Made by a program: the position numbers and the translations under genes
NCBI RefSeq assembly: GCF_008801475.1
Contig: NZ_VZPP01000022.1
Span: forward strand, 1 to 63,084
Reading direction: 5' to 3'
From: Pseudomonas moorei
GTDB taxonomy: Bacteria > Pseudomonadota > Gammaproteobacteria > Pseudomonadales > Pseudomonadaceae
DNA: 63,084 nucleotides
The notes under the pieces: generated by a model
The model's input: only the letters and a program-made list of their open reading frames with translations
Told to the model about the DNA's origin: nothing
Databases searched by the model: none
Shown: positions 44,020 to 52,785 of the stretch, in pieces
Layout: the number at the start of each line of letters is the position of its first letter
How positions within the stretch are numbered: the stretch's first letter is position 1

Positions 44020-44439
44020 ATGATGAAAAAAACACTCATAGCCTATGTCGCCACCCTGGCGGCGTTTCTCGTACTCGATGGCCTCTGGCTCGGCGTCCTC
44101 ATGGCCTCGACTTACCGGGAGCTGCTCGGTTCGTTAATGCTCGAACAACCACTGTGGGCCCCGGCAGCGCTGTTTTATCTGCTTTATGTCGCCGGTTGTG
44201 TGGTGTTTGTGGTGATGCCGGCGCGGAGCTGGCCACACGCCGCGCGTCTGGGGGCATTGTTGGGCGCGGTGGCCTACGGCACCTATGACTTGTCTAACTG
44301 GGCGACCCTGCAAGGGTGGTCGGCGCGGTTGGCATTGATGGACATGGCGTGGGGCGCGGCGGCGACCTGTATCGCCTGCGGCACCGGTTTCCTGGTGGCG
44401 AACAGACTATCCGGGTCCATTCGCGACAGACCGGTGTAG
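44020..44439 (+). CDS. DUF2177 membrane protein
   Basis: 139 residues with four hydrophobic helices and the DUF2177 signatures FLVLDGLWLGVL and LGAVAYGTYDLSNWATL, followed by LALMDMAWGAAATC. Function unknown. Start may be the first or second of two consecutive ATGs. Confidence 0.85.
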   Translation: MMKKTLIAYVATLAAFLVLDGLWLGVLMASTYRELLGSLMLEQPLWAPAALFYLLYVAGCVVFVVMPARSWPHAARLGALLGAVAYGTYDLSNWATLQGWSARLALMDMAWGAAATCIACGTGFLVANRLSGSIRDRPV

Positions 44440-44526
44440 GCGCGATGACGCAAAGGGCAATTTCAAGGTCTCTGTCAGGCGGCAATTTCTGGCCATCTGG
44501 TTAATAATCGACAGCATAATTTTTCG

Positions 44527-44575
44527 CCCCGACACCGCTTGTTCAGCAAGCGGGTCGGGGCTTTGCTTTTACTGT
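44527..44575 (+). terminator. Strong hairpin with T-rich tail
   Basis: CCCCGAC-A-CCGCTTG pairs with CAAGCGG-G-TCGGGG around a 5-base loop and is followed by CTTTGCTTTT. It separates the DUF2177 gene from the EamA gene. Confidence 0.75.
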
Positions 44576-44616
44576 CGAGTCACTGCCATGTTCTATGTCG
44601 TTTTCGAGGTCTTGCT

Positions 44617-45549
44617 GTGAGCGTCACTCGGCGTAGCGCCGATGGATTTGCCCTGCAAGTGATGCTGGGCTTGTGCCTGATCTGGGGCGTTCAGCAGGTG
44701 ATGATCAAGTGGGCGGCACCTGACATCGCGCCAGTCATGCAGGCAGCGGGGCGTTCGGGCATGTCCGCGTTGCTCGTTGGGTTGTTGATCTGCTGGAAGG
44801 GCGGTTGGGATCAAGTCGGCACTACCTGGCGCGGCGGCGTGTTGGCCGGCGCACTGTTTGGCCTGGAGTTTTTCTTCATTTCCGAAGGCCTGCAACTGAC
44901 CACGGCGGCCCATATGTCGGTGTTCCTCTATACCGCGCCGATTTTTACCGCGCTGGGTGTGCATTGGTTATTGCCGAGCGAGCGGTTAAGACCTGTGCAA
45001 TGGCTGGGGATCTTCCTCGCCTTCGTCGGCATCGCCATAGCGTTTGCCGGTGGCGTGTCCTGGGCCAACCTCGATCACCGCATGCTGATGGGTGATGCGC
45101 TGGGTGTATTGGCGGGTGCCGCCTGGGGCGCCACCACGGTGGTGGTGCGTGCTTCGCGGCTGTCGGAAGCGCCCGTGACCCTGACCCTGTTCTATCAGTT
45201 GATCGTCGGCTTTGTCGGCCTGCTGTTGATCGCGCTGCTCAGCGGCCAGATCACCCACGTCAGCCTGACCACCGTGGCGGTGGCCAGTGTGCTGTTTCAA
45301 GGCGTGGTGGTGTCGTTCTTCAGCTATCTGACCTGGTTCTGGCTGTTGCGCCGGTATCTGGCGGCGAACCTGGCAGTCTTCTCGTTCATGACGCCGTTGT
45401 TCGGCGTCACGTTCGGTGTGGTGTTGCTGGGCGAACAACTGAGCCTCAACTTCGTGATCGGCGCGGTTCTGGTGCTGCTGGGCATCACCTTTGTCAGCGC
45501 TGAGCAGTGGGTGCGTCGCCGTTTGCGCAAAGCGCTTGGCCAGTACTGA
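44617..45549 (+). CDS. EamA/DMT-family transporter
   Basis: 310 residues with ten hydrophobic helices in two EamA repeats (first starts LQVMLGLCLIWGVQQVMIKWAAP, second near LMGDALGVLAGAAWGATTVVVRAS). The GTG at 44617 is preferred; the open frame upstream to 44539 reads through the terminator. An exporter or importer of a small metabolite. Its last 56 bases overlap, in opposite direction, the end of the MFS gene. Confidence 0.85.
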   Translation: MSVTRRSADGFALQVMLGLCLIWGVQQVMIKWAAPDIAPVMQAAGRSGMSALLVGLLICWKGGWDQVGTTWRGGVLAGALFGLEFFFISEGLQLTTAAHMSVFLYTAPIFTALGVHWLLPSERLRPVQWLGIFLAFVGIAIAFAGGVSWANLDHRMLMGDALGVLAGAAWGATTVVVRASRLSEAPVTLTLFYQLIVGFVGLLLIALLSGQITHVSLTTVAVASVLFQGVVVSFFSYLTWFWLLRRYLAANLAVFSFMTPLFGVTFGVVLLGEQLSLNFVIGAVLVLLGITFVSAEQWVRRRLRKALGQY

Positions 45550-46675
45550 GCGGGCTCAGGAGCAACCCGCCGGCCAGCAGCAAGCCACTGCCGGCGATCA
45601 CCAGCGCAGGTTGCAAACCACCGCTGAAATGGCTGCTCAATGCCGCCAGTAAAGGCCCGCTGAGCTGGCCTGCGGCAAAGCACGCGGTCAGCAGCCCGGC
45701 ATTGCGTTGGCTGGCGTGGGGCGCCAGTTCCCGGGAACGCTGCATCACCAGCTGCATGCAGGCCAGGAACGGGGTGCCACACAAGATCACCCCCAGTGCG
45801 AGTCCCGGACCGTTGCCCAGCAGGCAAGCGAAGACCCCGGCGGCTTGCATCCATAAGGTCAGGGTCAGCCAGTGACGCGTGGTATTGGCCGCTTGTCGGC
45901 GCAGACTCACCAACACCACGCCAATCGCCGCTGCCAGGCCGAAGCAAGGCCAGAACAGATCGGCCTGCCACTGCCCGTGGAACTGCGCGCTGGCCATTTG
46001 CGACAGGAAAGTGGCCGGGATGATGTAGCCCAGACCGTACAGTCCATAGACCACGCCTAAACGACCGATGCCTCGATTACCCGTGCTGACAACGCTTTCA
46101 GAGGCGGGCACCGCTGCGCCCGGCTGCGGCAGGAAGCGCAAAACCCCCAACAACATCAACAGGGCAACGGCGGCATACACCAGCCACAACGTGGCGGAAG
46201 TCTGGCCCAGGAGGTTCGCGATCAGCGCCAGCACCCCGGTCAGGAAAATCCCCAGACCCGGTCCGGCAAATACCACGGCGCCGAGCCGCGGGCGCCCGGC
46301 GGCAGCCGCCAGTGGCTGGCTCAGCGCGGTAATCATCACCAATACCCAGGCACTGGCCACGCCGGTGCCGAAACGCAGCAACAGATGCGACCAGAACCCG
46401 TTGGCCCAGAACGACGCCAGGGTCAGCAACACACAGAGCCACAAACCGCCCAACAGGCGACGACGGACTTGATCGGGACGACGGGACAACATCGCGTCCA
46501 CGGCGCCGACGAAGTAGCCCAGGTAATTGGCGGCGGCAATCAGTCCGGCGGCGGTCAGGTCGATCTGGCCTTCGCTGAGTAAATGCGGCAGCTGCGGCGT
46601 CAAGGCAAAACGGCCAATGCCCATGGCCATCATTAGAGCGACAAAACAGGCAAGCAAGCGAATCAAGGGAGACAT
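45494..46675 (-). CDS. YbfB/YjiJ-type MFS transporter
   Basis: 393 residues, about 12 helices. The N-terminus ALMMAMGIGRFALTPQLP and AANYLGYFVGA are typical of the YbfB/YjiJ family of MFS proteins. Divergent from the adjacent LysR gene with 103 bases between, suggesting it is the regulator's target. Convergent overlap with the EamA gene. Confidence 0.87.
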   Translation of the reverse strand: MSPLIRLLACFVALMMAMGIGRFALTPQLPHLLSEGQIDLTAAGLIAAANYLGYFVGAVDAMLSRRPDQVRRRLLGGLWLCVLLTLASFWANGFWSHLLLRFGTGVASAWVLVMITALSQPLAAAAGRPRLGAVVFAGPGLGIFLTGVLALIANLLGQTSATLWLVYAAVALLMLLGVLRFLPQPGAAVPASESVVSTGNRGIGRLGVVYGLYGLGYIIPATFLSQMASAQFHGQWQADLFWPCFGLAAAIGVVLVSLRRQAANTTRHWLTLTLWMQAAGVFACLLGNGPGLALGVILCGTPFLACMQLVMQRSRELAPHASQRNAGLLTACFAAGQLSGPLLAALSSHFSGGLQPALVIAGSGLLLAGGLLLSPLSTGQALCANGDAPTAQR

Positions 46676-46778
46676 GGCATGAGTTCCAGCTGAGGATCAA
46701 TGACCGTCAGGCTAGGATCGATTGACTTTCTTTAAAAATGAATAATAGTGAGTAACTTGTTCTTGTTTGGAGAATGGC

Positions 46779-47672
46779 GTGGAATTCAGTCAATTGCGGA
46801 TTTTCCAGGCGGTGGCGGAGGAAGAGTCCATCACTCGTGCCGCCGAACGCCTGCACCGGGTACCGTCCAACCTGTCGACCCGGCTTAAACAGCTGGAAGA
46901 GCAACTGGGGGTCGAACTGTTCCTGCGCGAGCGTCAGCGTTTGCAGTTATCGCCTGCGGGAAAAGTCCTGCTGGACTACACCACCAAGTTGTTTGCCTTG
47001 CATGATGAGGCTCACGCTGCCGTACAGGGCGGGCAACCGGCCGGCGACTTCGTGCTCGGCACCATGTACAGCACCGCCGCCATTCATCTTCCGGCGCTAT
47101 TGGCGCGCTATCACCGAACCTACCCGGCGGTGAACCTTCAGGTGCAGTCCGGGCCCAGCGGCGAATTGCTGGAAGGCTTGCTGACCGGTCGGCTCGATGC
47201 GGCGCTGGTGGACGGTCCGCCGGAACTGGCGGGGCTCGACGGTGTGCTGTTGTGCGAGGAGCGACTGGTGCTGATCAGCGAGGCGGACCACCCACCGGTG
47301 CTCAGTGCGCGAGATGTGGAAGGGCGTTCGGTGTTCACCTTTCGTCAGGGCTGCTCTTACCGGATGCGTCTTGAGGCCTGGTTTTCCCACGATCACGCGG
47401 CGATGGGCCGGGCCATGGAGATCGAGTCCTATCCGGGGATGCTGGCGTGCGTGATTGCCGGTTCCGGGGTGGCGCTGATGTCGGAGTCGATGCTCGCCAG
47501 CCTGCCGGGCCGTGAAAGCGTGGCGGTACACCCGCTGGCCGAGCCGTTTGCCACGGCAACCACTTGGCTGATGTGGCGCAAGGGCATGGTCGGGGCCAAC
47601 CTGAATGCGTGGATCGAACAGCAAGAGGCGGTGTATCCGTCGGCGCAAGTTCAGTCGCGTGCGATGGCATAA
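46779..47672 (+). CDS. LysR-family regulator
   Basis: 297 residues from a GTG with GGAG 6 bases upstream (a TTG at 46767 is less likely). HTH at about 1-60 (FSQLRIFQAVAEEESITRAAERLHRVPSNLSTRL in two parts), then the substrate-binding-like domain. It resembles PtrR/NAC-like regulators. Divergent from the MFS transporter. Confidence 0.87.
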   Translation: MEFSQLRIFQAVAEEESITRAAERLHRVPSNLSTRLKQLEEQLGVELFLRERQRLQLSPAGKVLLDYTTKLFALHDEAHAAVQGGQPAGDFVLGTMYSTAAIHLPALLARYHRTYPAVNLQVQSGPSGELLEGLLTGRLDAALVDGPPELAGLDGVLLCEERLVLISEADHPPVLSARDVEGRSVFTFRQGCSYRMRLEAWFSHDHAAMGRAMEIESYPGMLACVIAGSGVALMSESMLASLPGRESVAVHPLAEPFATATTWLMWRKGMVGANLNAWIEQQEAVYPSAQVQSRAMA

Positions 47673-47673
47673 G

Positions 47674-47687
47674 TTGATATTGGTCAA
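47674..47687. promoter_or_regulatory. Anr/FNR-type box upstream of the 42-aa gene
   Basis: TTGATATTGGTCAA matches the FNR/Anr consensus TTGAT-N4-ATCAA with one mismatch. It lies 125 bases before the small gene at 47812, directly after the LysR stop. The known P. aeruginosa homologue PA1414 is induced at low oxygen, which fits. Confidence 0.6.
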
Positions 47688-47811
47688 TTGTGATCGATTC
47701 AGTAACAGATCATTGCCAATTTGGTTGAGCATTGCACAGCACTTGAGACTATTATCAGTGCGAAGGGGCTACAGAATTCCGGCCGCTCGGCACTACCCTG
47801 AAGGGGGCATC

Positions 47812-47940
47812 ATGAAAGAGAAAATTCAGAACTGGCTGCATGACCTGGGTGTCGCACTCGGTTTGATCGAACCGCCTCTGCAACCTGTGCCAATTCGCAC
47901 GGACGACGAACAACGCCGTCGCCAGCCGCGTCGCCGCTAA
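47812..47940 (+). CDS. PA1414-like 42-residue protein
   Basis: MKEKIQNWLHDLGVALGLIE... with a basic end QRRRQPRRR. GGGGG lies 6 bases before the ATG. It matches in size and pattern PA1414 of P. aeruginosa, a short protein strongly expressed under oxygen limitation; the sRNA SicX comes from the 3' part of that locus in P. aeruginosa. Here the 3' side holds a REPIN instead, and I cannot recognise SicX. Gene order from here to gbuR follows PA1414-PA1422 in outline. Confidence 0.7.
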   Translation: MKEKIQNWLHDLGVALGLIEPPLQPVPIRTDDEQRRRQPRRR

Positions 47941-47941
47941 T

Positions 47942-48041
47942 CCTGTAAGAGCGAACCCGCTCGCGATGGACGTTAACGATAACGCTGGTTGTTTTAAACT
48001 ACGCGTCGCCTGTAAGTTTTTCGCGAGCAGCTTTGCTCCTG
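47942..48041. repeat. REPIN (two inverted REP sequences)
   Basis: CCTGTAAGAGCGAACCCGCT at one end and TTCGCGAGCAGCTTTGCTCC toward the other are REP-type hairpins in opposite orientation about 60 bases apart. Confidence 0.65.
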
Positions 48042-48082
48042 CAGTGGCGCGTACGGATGGGTGCAAACGGCGATCATGATCG

Positions 48083-48334
48083 TTAATGTCTGCCAATCTC
48101 CAGCAAAAACCGACTCAAGTCTTTCACCGTCCGGGCAGTCTTGAGCAGTCGGTCCTCCTCGGCGGTGAACGCCGTCAAGCCAAACTCGTCTTCCAGATGG
48201 AAGATCAACTCTTCGATATCCGTTTTATCCAATCCCAACTGCGCCAGGCTGGCGTTGTCGTCGAAGTCATCCTGACTCTCCAGCAGACGGCTGATGAAGT
48301 GATGCACTGCGGCACGAACGGCAGCTTTTTTCAT
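48083..48334 (-). CDS. Acyl carrier protein-like, lacking the usual serine
   Basis: 83 residues with a four-helix acyl-carrier pattern. The 4'-phosphopantetheine site, normally LGxDSLxxVEL, reads LGLDKTDIEEL: the Ser is replaced by Lys, followed by Thr. So standard holo-ACP formation should not occur. It may be a scaffold or regulatory protein. It is followed by a metallo-beta-lactamase-fold gene on the same strand direction (upstream in transcription), with 69 bases between. Confidence 0.75.
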   Translation of the reverse strand: MKKAAVRAAVHHFISRLLESQDDFDDNASLAQLGLDKTDIEELIFHLEDEFGLTAFTAEEDRLLKTARTVKDLSRFLLEIGRH

Positions 48335-48403
48335 GATGGTTCTTCGAGGGCGTTATCGTTGTTGTCCCTGCGTTGAATGTCCTGAAGAGGAGTACAGCAG
48401 GCT

Positions 48404-49129
48404 TCAGCCGTGACAGCGCTGCCACTCGTCAATCATGTGGCGCAAATGCTCCCCGGAGAAACTGCCGAAATGGCCGCCATGCACCGTGCGGATCGGCAGG
48501 CAGCGCAAGCGTTGCAGGCTGCGCGCGTAGTCATCGAGGTTGGAATGGTAGGCATCTTCGATCAATGGTCCGTCGTAGATGATGTCGCCGCTGAACAGGG
48601 TCTCGGTCGCCGCTTCGTACAGGCAGATGCCGCCCGGCGAGTGTCCTGGCGTGTGCACGACCTGCAATACCCGATTGCCCAGATCCAGCACATCTCCGTC
48701 TTCGACAAAACCCGTGGCCGGTGCGGCCTTGACGCTGTACTCGGCGTAGCAAAGCGGGCAGTCCGGATGCGCCTCGAACATATCGTCACCGACGAAAGCC
48801 CTGCTCAAGTCGTTTTCGCCGTCCGGCGCGGCGAGGATGTCCGCTTCGGCGGGATGCACCAGGCGTTCGGGGAATTCGTGATGACCGGCGATGTGATCGA
48901 AATGGCAATGACTGGCCACTGCCACCAACGGCCGCTCGGTGATCCACGGCAACTGCTCGCGCAAGCTGACCAGCCCTGAGCCGCTGTCCAGCAGCAGGTC
49001 CTTGTCCCGGCCCTGGATGTGCCAGAGGTTGCAACGGTAGAAGGGCCGGATGAACGGCTCGTGAATCAGGCGGATGCCGTCACTGAGCTGTTTGACTTCG
49101 AACCACTGATCGCGAGAAACAATTTTCAT
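48404..49129 (-). CDS. Metallo-beta-lactamase-fold hydrolase
   Basis: 241 residues from the ATG at 49129. The zinc motif HCHFDH is at 74-79; the later ligands are His in VHTPGHSPGG, Asp in FSGDIIYDG and His in TVHGGH. Glyoxalase II-like subgroup. Substrate unknown. A CPLCYAEY segment may add a Cys pair. Confidence 0.87.
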   Translation of the reverse strand: MKIVSRDQWFEVKQLSDGIRLIHEPFIRPFYRCNLWHIQGRDKDLLLDSGSGLVSLREQLPWITERPLVAVASHCHFDHIAGHHEFPERLVHPAEADILAAPDGENDLSRAFVGDDMFEAHPDCPLCYAEYSVKAAPATGFVEDGDVLDLGNRVLQVVHTPGHSPGGICLYEAATETLFSGDIIYDGPLIEDAYHSNLDDYARSLQRLRCLPIRTVHGGHFGSFSGEHLRHMIDEWQRCHG

Positions 49130-49148
49130 CAAAGGTTTTCTCCAGACG

Positions 49149-49183
49149 AAAAAAAACGGGTGTGGCAACCGACGCCACACCCG
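49149..49183 (-). terminator. Terminator of the gbu-linked operon
   Basis: CGGGTGTGGC and GCCACACCCG form a perfect 10-bp stem with a 7-base loop. On the minus strand it is followed by a run of eight T. It lies 31 bases after the symporter stop. Confidence 0.9.
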
Positions 49184-49214
49184 CCGAAGAAAGCATCAAG
49201 TCGTTATATTCAGC

Positions 49215-50594
49215 TTAGGCGGCGCTTGCCACTGTCACTTGGCGACGGGACATCAGGCTGACAATCACGAAGCTCACCAGGCCTACGCCGAGGCTGTAGT
49301 AGATCGGGGTGTTGGCGTCCAGACCATCCTTGACCATGAACAGCAGGGCAGTGGCGAAGCCCAGGCCCATGCTGGCGATGGCGCCGGCGGTGGTCGCGCG
49401 TTTCCAGAAAATCGCACCGATCAACGGGATCAGCATGCCGCCTACCAACAGGTTGTACGCCAGGGTCAGGGCGCTGATCACGTCGTTCACGACCAGGGCG
49501 ATACCCAATACCACCACACCGGTCAGCAGGGTCACCAGACGGTTCATGCCCAGGCTCGACTGTTTACCGCCGCGCAGTTTCGGCAGCAGGTCTTCGGTCA
49601 GGGTGGTGGCAGCGGCGAGCAGGCCGGCGCTGGCGGTGGACATCATGGCAGCCAGCGCTGCAGCAATCACCAGGCCACGGATCCCGTCCGGCAGGGACAG
49701 TTTGACGATGGCGGCAAAGGCGTTGTTGACGTTGTCCAGATCAGGGATCAGTACGTGTGCAGCCATACCGATCAAGGCACAGGCCAGACCGTAGATGATG
49801 CAGTAGATGCCGGCAGCCGTACCTGCGACCTGAGCGACTTTCGCGGTCTTGACGGTGAACACCCGTTGCCAGATGTCCTGACCGATCAGGATGCCGAAGA
49901 AGTAGATCATGAAGTAGGTGATGATGGTGTCCCAGCCGATGGTGGTGAAGCTGAAGCTTGCCGCCGGCAGTTTCAACACCAACTCATCCCAGCCGCCCAC
50001 GCGGTACAGGCAGATTGGCAACAGGATGAACATCAGGCCGACGGTCTTGATCACGAACTGGACGATGTCGGTCAGGGTCAGGGACCACATGCCGCCAATG
50101 GCCGAGTAGATCACCACCACGCCACCGCCCAGCAGTACCGACACCCAGAACGGCAGGCCGAACAACACTTGCAATACGGTGCCGATGGCCAGGATCGAGG
50201 TCACGCCGATCATCAGTGCGTACGCCAGCATGATCGCCGCGCTCGCGGAGCGGGCCATCGGGTTGTAGCGCTTCTCCAGCACCTGGGTAACGGTGTAGAT
50301 CTTCAGTTTCAGCAGCGGTTTGGCGAGGAACAGGTTCAGCGCGACGATCCCGCAACCCAGTGCGGCGCACAGCCAGAAGCCGGAAATGCCATGTACGTAA
50401 CCCAGACGCACGGTGCCCACGGTGGAGGCGCCGCCGAGAACGGTAGCGGCCATGGTGCCCATGTACAGGCTCGGGCCGAGGTTACGACCTGCGACCAAAA
50501 AGTCTTCGTTGGTCTTAGCCTTGCGCATGCCGTAATAGCCGAGAAGCAGCATCGCGGCGGCGTAGATGAGAACGACGAATAAATCCAATGCCAT
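49215..50594 (-). CDS. Sodium:solute symporter (SSS family)
   Basis: 459 residues, about 13 membrane helices. SSS motifs: the early LVAGRNLGPSLYMGTMAATVLGG and the central GMWSLTLTDIVQFVIK. It is the equivalent of PA1418 next to gbuA in P. aeruginosa, so a guanidino or related nitrogen compound is a reasonable substrate. Separated from the NCS1 permease gene by a REPIN. Confidence 0.87.
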   Translation of the reverse strand: MALDLFVVLIYAAAMLLLGYYGMRKAKTNEDFLVAGRNLGPSLYMGTMAATVLGGASTVGTVRLGYVHGISGFWLCAALGCGIVALNLFLAKPLLKLKIYTVTQVLEKRYNPMARSASAAIMLAYALMIGVTSILAIGTVLQVLFGLPFWVSVLLGGGVVVIYSAIGGMWSLTLTDIVQFVIKTVGLMFILLPICLYRVGGWDELVLKLPAASFSFTTIGWDTIITYFMIYFFGILIGQDIWQRVFTVKTAKVAQVAGTAAGIYCIIYGLACALIGMAAHVLIPDLDNVNNAFAAIVKLSLPDGIRGLVIAAALAAMMSTASAGLLAAATTLTEDLLPKLRGGKQSSLGMNRLVTLLTGVVVLGIALVVNDVISALTLAYNLLVGGMLIPLIGAIFWKRATTAGAIASMGLGFATALLFMVKDGLDANTPIYYSLGVGLVSFVIVSLMSRRQVTVASAA

Positions 50595-50660
50595 GATGGC
50601 GTGTCTCCGATTGTCTTTTTTATGGTGGAACTGAAATCAATCCCTGTGGAGCCACCTGTT

Positions 50661-50756
50661 CCTGTGGGAGGCGTGGCTTGCCCGCGAAGAACGATGACGC
50701 GGTCTGTCAGGCAGACCGTGTCATCGTTCTTCGCGGGCAAGCCACGCTCCCACAGG
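50661..50756. repeat. Near-perfect 96-bp REPIN palindrome
   Basis: Arms CCTGTGGGAG(G)CGTGGCTTG ... and ... CAAGCCACGCTCCCACAGG carry the classical Pseudomonas REP core GGCTTGCCCGCGAAG. The pairing runs almost to the centre (CAGACC). It lies between two co-directional transporter genes and may set their relative mRNA levels. Confidence 0.85.
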
Positions 50757-50786
50757 TCATGTGTTGACCACAGGTAATGCGTTGAG

Positions 50787-52298
50787 TCAGGCGACTTGTC
50801 GCATCGCCGGTTTTGCGAGCGAGCCCGCTCTTTTGCTACGTGGATCATTCGGCCCGAACACCGCAGCCGATTCCGGGAACAGGCTCAGCAATGCCAGGTA
50901 CACCAGTGAGGCCAGGCCCAGGGTGACTGGCAAGCTGATGTCGATACCATCAGCCAGGTTGCCCAGCGGACCGACAAACTGCCCCGGCAGGTTCACAAAG
51001 CACAGGCCAACGGCCGCGCTTGGAATCCATGCACCCAAACCACGCCAGTTCCAGCCGTGGCTGAACCAATAACGACCACCTTTCTCGCCGCGGGTGAACA
51101 CTTGCAGGTCATCCGGGCAGTAGAAGCCGCGACGCACCAGCAGGCCGATGATCATGATCACCATCCATGGGGTGGTGCAGGTGATGATCAGCACGGCGAA
51201 GGTCGACACGCTCTGCACCAGGTTCGCCGCAAAGCGCCCGATGAAGATGAAGGCAATCGACATCACACCGATCAGCAGCGTGGCCTTGACCCGCGACAGC
51301 ACTCGCGGGAACACGCTGGACATGTCCAGGCCGGTGCCGTAGAGCGAAGTGGTGCCGGTGGACATGCCGCCAATCACCGCGATCAGGCACACCGGCAGGA
51401 AGAACCAGCTCGGCGAGACCGCCAGCAGACCGCCGACGTAGTTGTTGGCCGCGATGTAGTCCGGTGCCTTGATCGCTACGATGGTGGCGGTGGCCAGGCC
51501 GAACAGGAACGGAATGAAGGTCGCGATCTGCGAAATCACCACCGCCGCCATGATCCGGCGCTTGGAGGTTTCACGCGGGATGTAGCGCGACCAGTCGCCG
51601 AGGAACGCGCCGAAGGAAATCGGGTTGCTCATGGCCACCAGTGCTGCACCGATGAAAGCCGCCCAGAAACCTGGCTGACCCATGTTGACGGTGCCGGCGT
51701 AGTTCACATCGAAAGGACCGGCGAAGGCGAAGACGCCCAGCAGGAACAGCAGGCTGGCGCTCCACACCGCGATCTTGTTGACCCACAGCAGGAAGCGGAA
51801 ACCGTAGATGCAAACGGTCAGCACCAGAACCGCGAACAGACCGTAGGCAAGGCCGAGGGTCAGGTCGGTTTCCGGCAGGCCGATCAGGCGCTTGGCGCCA
51901 CCGATCAGCGCATCACCCGAACTCCACACCGAGAGCGAGAAGAAGGCGATGGCGGTCAGCAATGACAGGAACGAACCAACGATCCGCCCGTGCACGCCAA
52001 AGTGCGCACCGGAAGACACGGCGTTGTTGGTGCCATTGATCGGGCCGAACAGGCCCATTGGCGCAAGGATCAGCGAACCCAGCAGCACGCCCAGCATAAT
52101 CGCCCAGACCCCAGCCTGAAAAGACAGGCCGAACAGCACCGGGAAACTGCCGAGTACGGCAGTGGCGAAGGTGTTGGAACCACCGAAGATCATCCGGAAC
52201 AAGTCCGTCGGGCCCGCGGTGCGTTCGTTGTCCGGGATCTGTTCGACCCCGTAGGTTTCAATTTGTGTAAGGCTTTGGTCGTTGTTGTTTTTATTCAT
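50787..52298 (-). CDS. NCS1-family permease (cytosine/purine type)
   Basis: 503 residues, 12 helices. NCS1 features: QIETYGVEQIPDNERT at the N-terminus, FATAVLGSFPVLFGLSFQAG and ISFGAFLGDWSRYIPRE. PA1419 equivalent in the gbu region. Likely imports a nitrogen-rich compound used together with GbuA. It follows the NTF2-like gene by 55 bases. Confidence 0.88.
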   Translation of the reverse strand: MNKNNNDQSLTQIETYGVEQIPDNERTAGPTDLFRMIFGGSNTFATAVLGSFPVLFGLSFQAGVWAIMLGVLLGSLILAPMGLFGPINGTNNAVSSGAHFGVHGRIVGSFLSLLTAIAFFSLSVWSSGDALIGGAKRLIGLPETDLTLGLAYGLFAVLVLTVCIYGFRFLLWVNKIAVWSASLLFLLGVFAFAGPFDVNYAGTVNMGQPGFWAAFIGAALVAMSNPISFGAFLGDWSRYIPRETSKRRIMAAVVISQIATFIPFLFGLATATIVAIKAPDYIAANNYVGGLLAVSPSWFFLPVCLIAVIGGMSTGTTSLYGTGLDMSSVFPRVLSRVKATLLIGVMSIAFIFIGRFAANLVQSVSTFAVLIITCTTPWMVIMIIGLLVRRGFYCPDDLQVFTRGEKGGRYWFSHGWNWRGLGAWIPSAAVGLCFVNLPGQFVGPLGNLADGIDISLPVTLGLASLVYLALLSLFPESAAVFGPNDPRSKRAGSLAKPAMRQVA

Positions 52299-52353
52299 GA
52301 TCTGCTCCGATCATTAAGGCGCACTCATCGTGTGTGAGTGTCACCCATATTGG

Positions 52354-52782
52354 CTAAGGGGTTGGCAGCCCTTCCGGCATCGCGGACAAATGTTCGTGAC
52401 AGGCTAGCCATTGGCCTTGTTGTTCTTGGCCAGACGCTTGTTTCTTGAAAACAATCGTCTCGCGCTCCTGGCTAAAGTGCTGTTCCCCTTGCATGCGCAG
52501 TTCGGTGGCTACGTCATGAATGAAAATCGCCACGTCACCTTGCAGGCTGACGAAGGCGTTGCTCGAGGTGCACGAAATCACCTCGAAGCCGACCTCGGCA
52601 CGCCAGCTGTCCCACAATGCCTGATAGGCATCGCGCGACAGCAGGGGTTGTTCGAGGGTGTAGAAGACAAAGCTGGCATCGGCGCTGAACGCGCCGAAGT
52701 AGGCTTCGCGATCGTTACGGGCAAATGCCGACACCAGATCGGCGGCGGCTTTCAAAACCTGATCACGTTGGTTCACGGTCAA
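52354..52782 (-). CDS. NTF2-like (SnoaL/DUF4440-type) small protein
   Basis: 142 residues with a cone-shaped NTF2-like pattern: helical start VLKAAADLVSAFARNDREAYF, then FSADASFVFYT and strands ending WLACHEHLSAMP. It starts 3 bases after the gbuA stop, so it is co-transcribed and perhaps translationally coupled. Corresponds in position to PA1420. Role unknown. Confidence 0.82.
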   Translation of the reverse strand: MTVNQRDQVLKAAADLVSAFARNDREAYFGAFSADASFVFYTLEQPLLSRDAYQALWDSWRAEVGFEVISCTSSNAFVSLQGDVAIFIHDVATELRMQGEQHFSQERETIVFKKQASGQEQQGQWLACHEHLSAMPEGLPTP

Positions 52783-52785
52783 TCC

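Noticed and set aside
49239..50582. 447-codon plus-strand frame opposite the sodium symporter
   Set aside because: Antisense shadow with the same Gln/His/Asp bias; no start signal.
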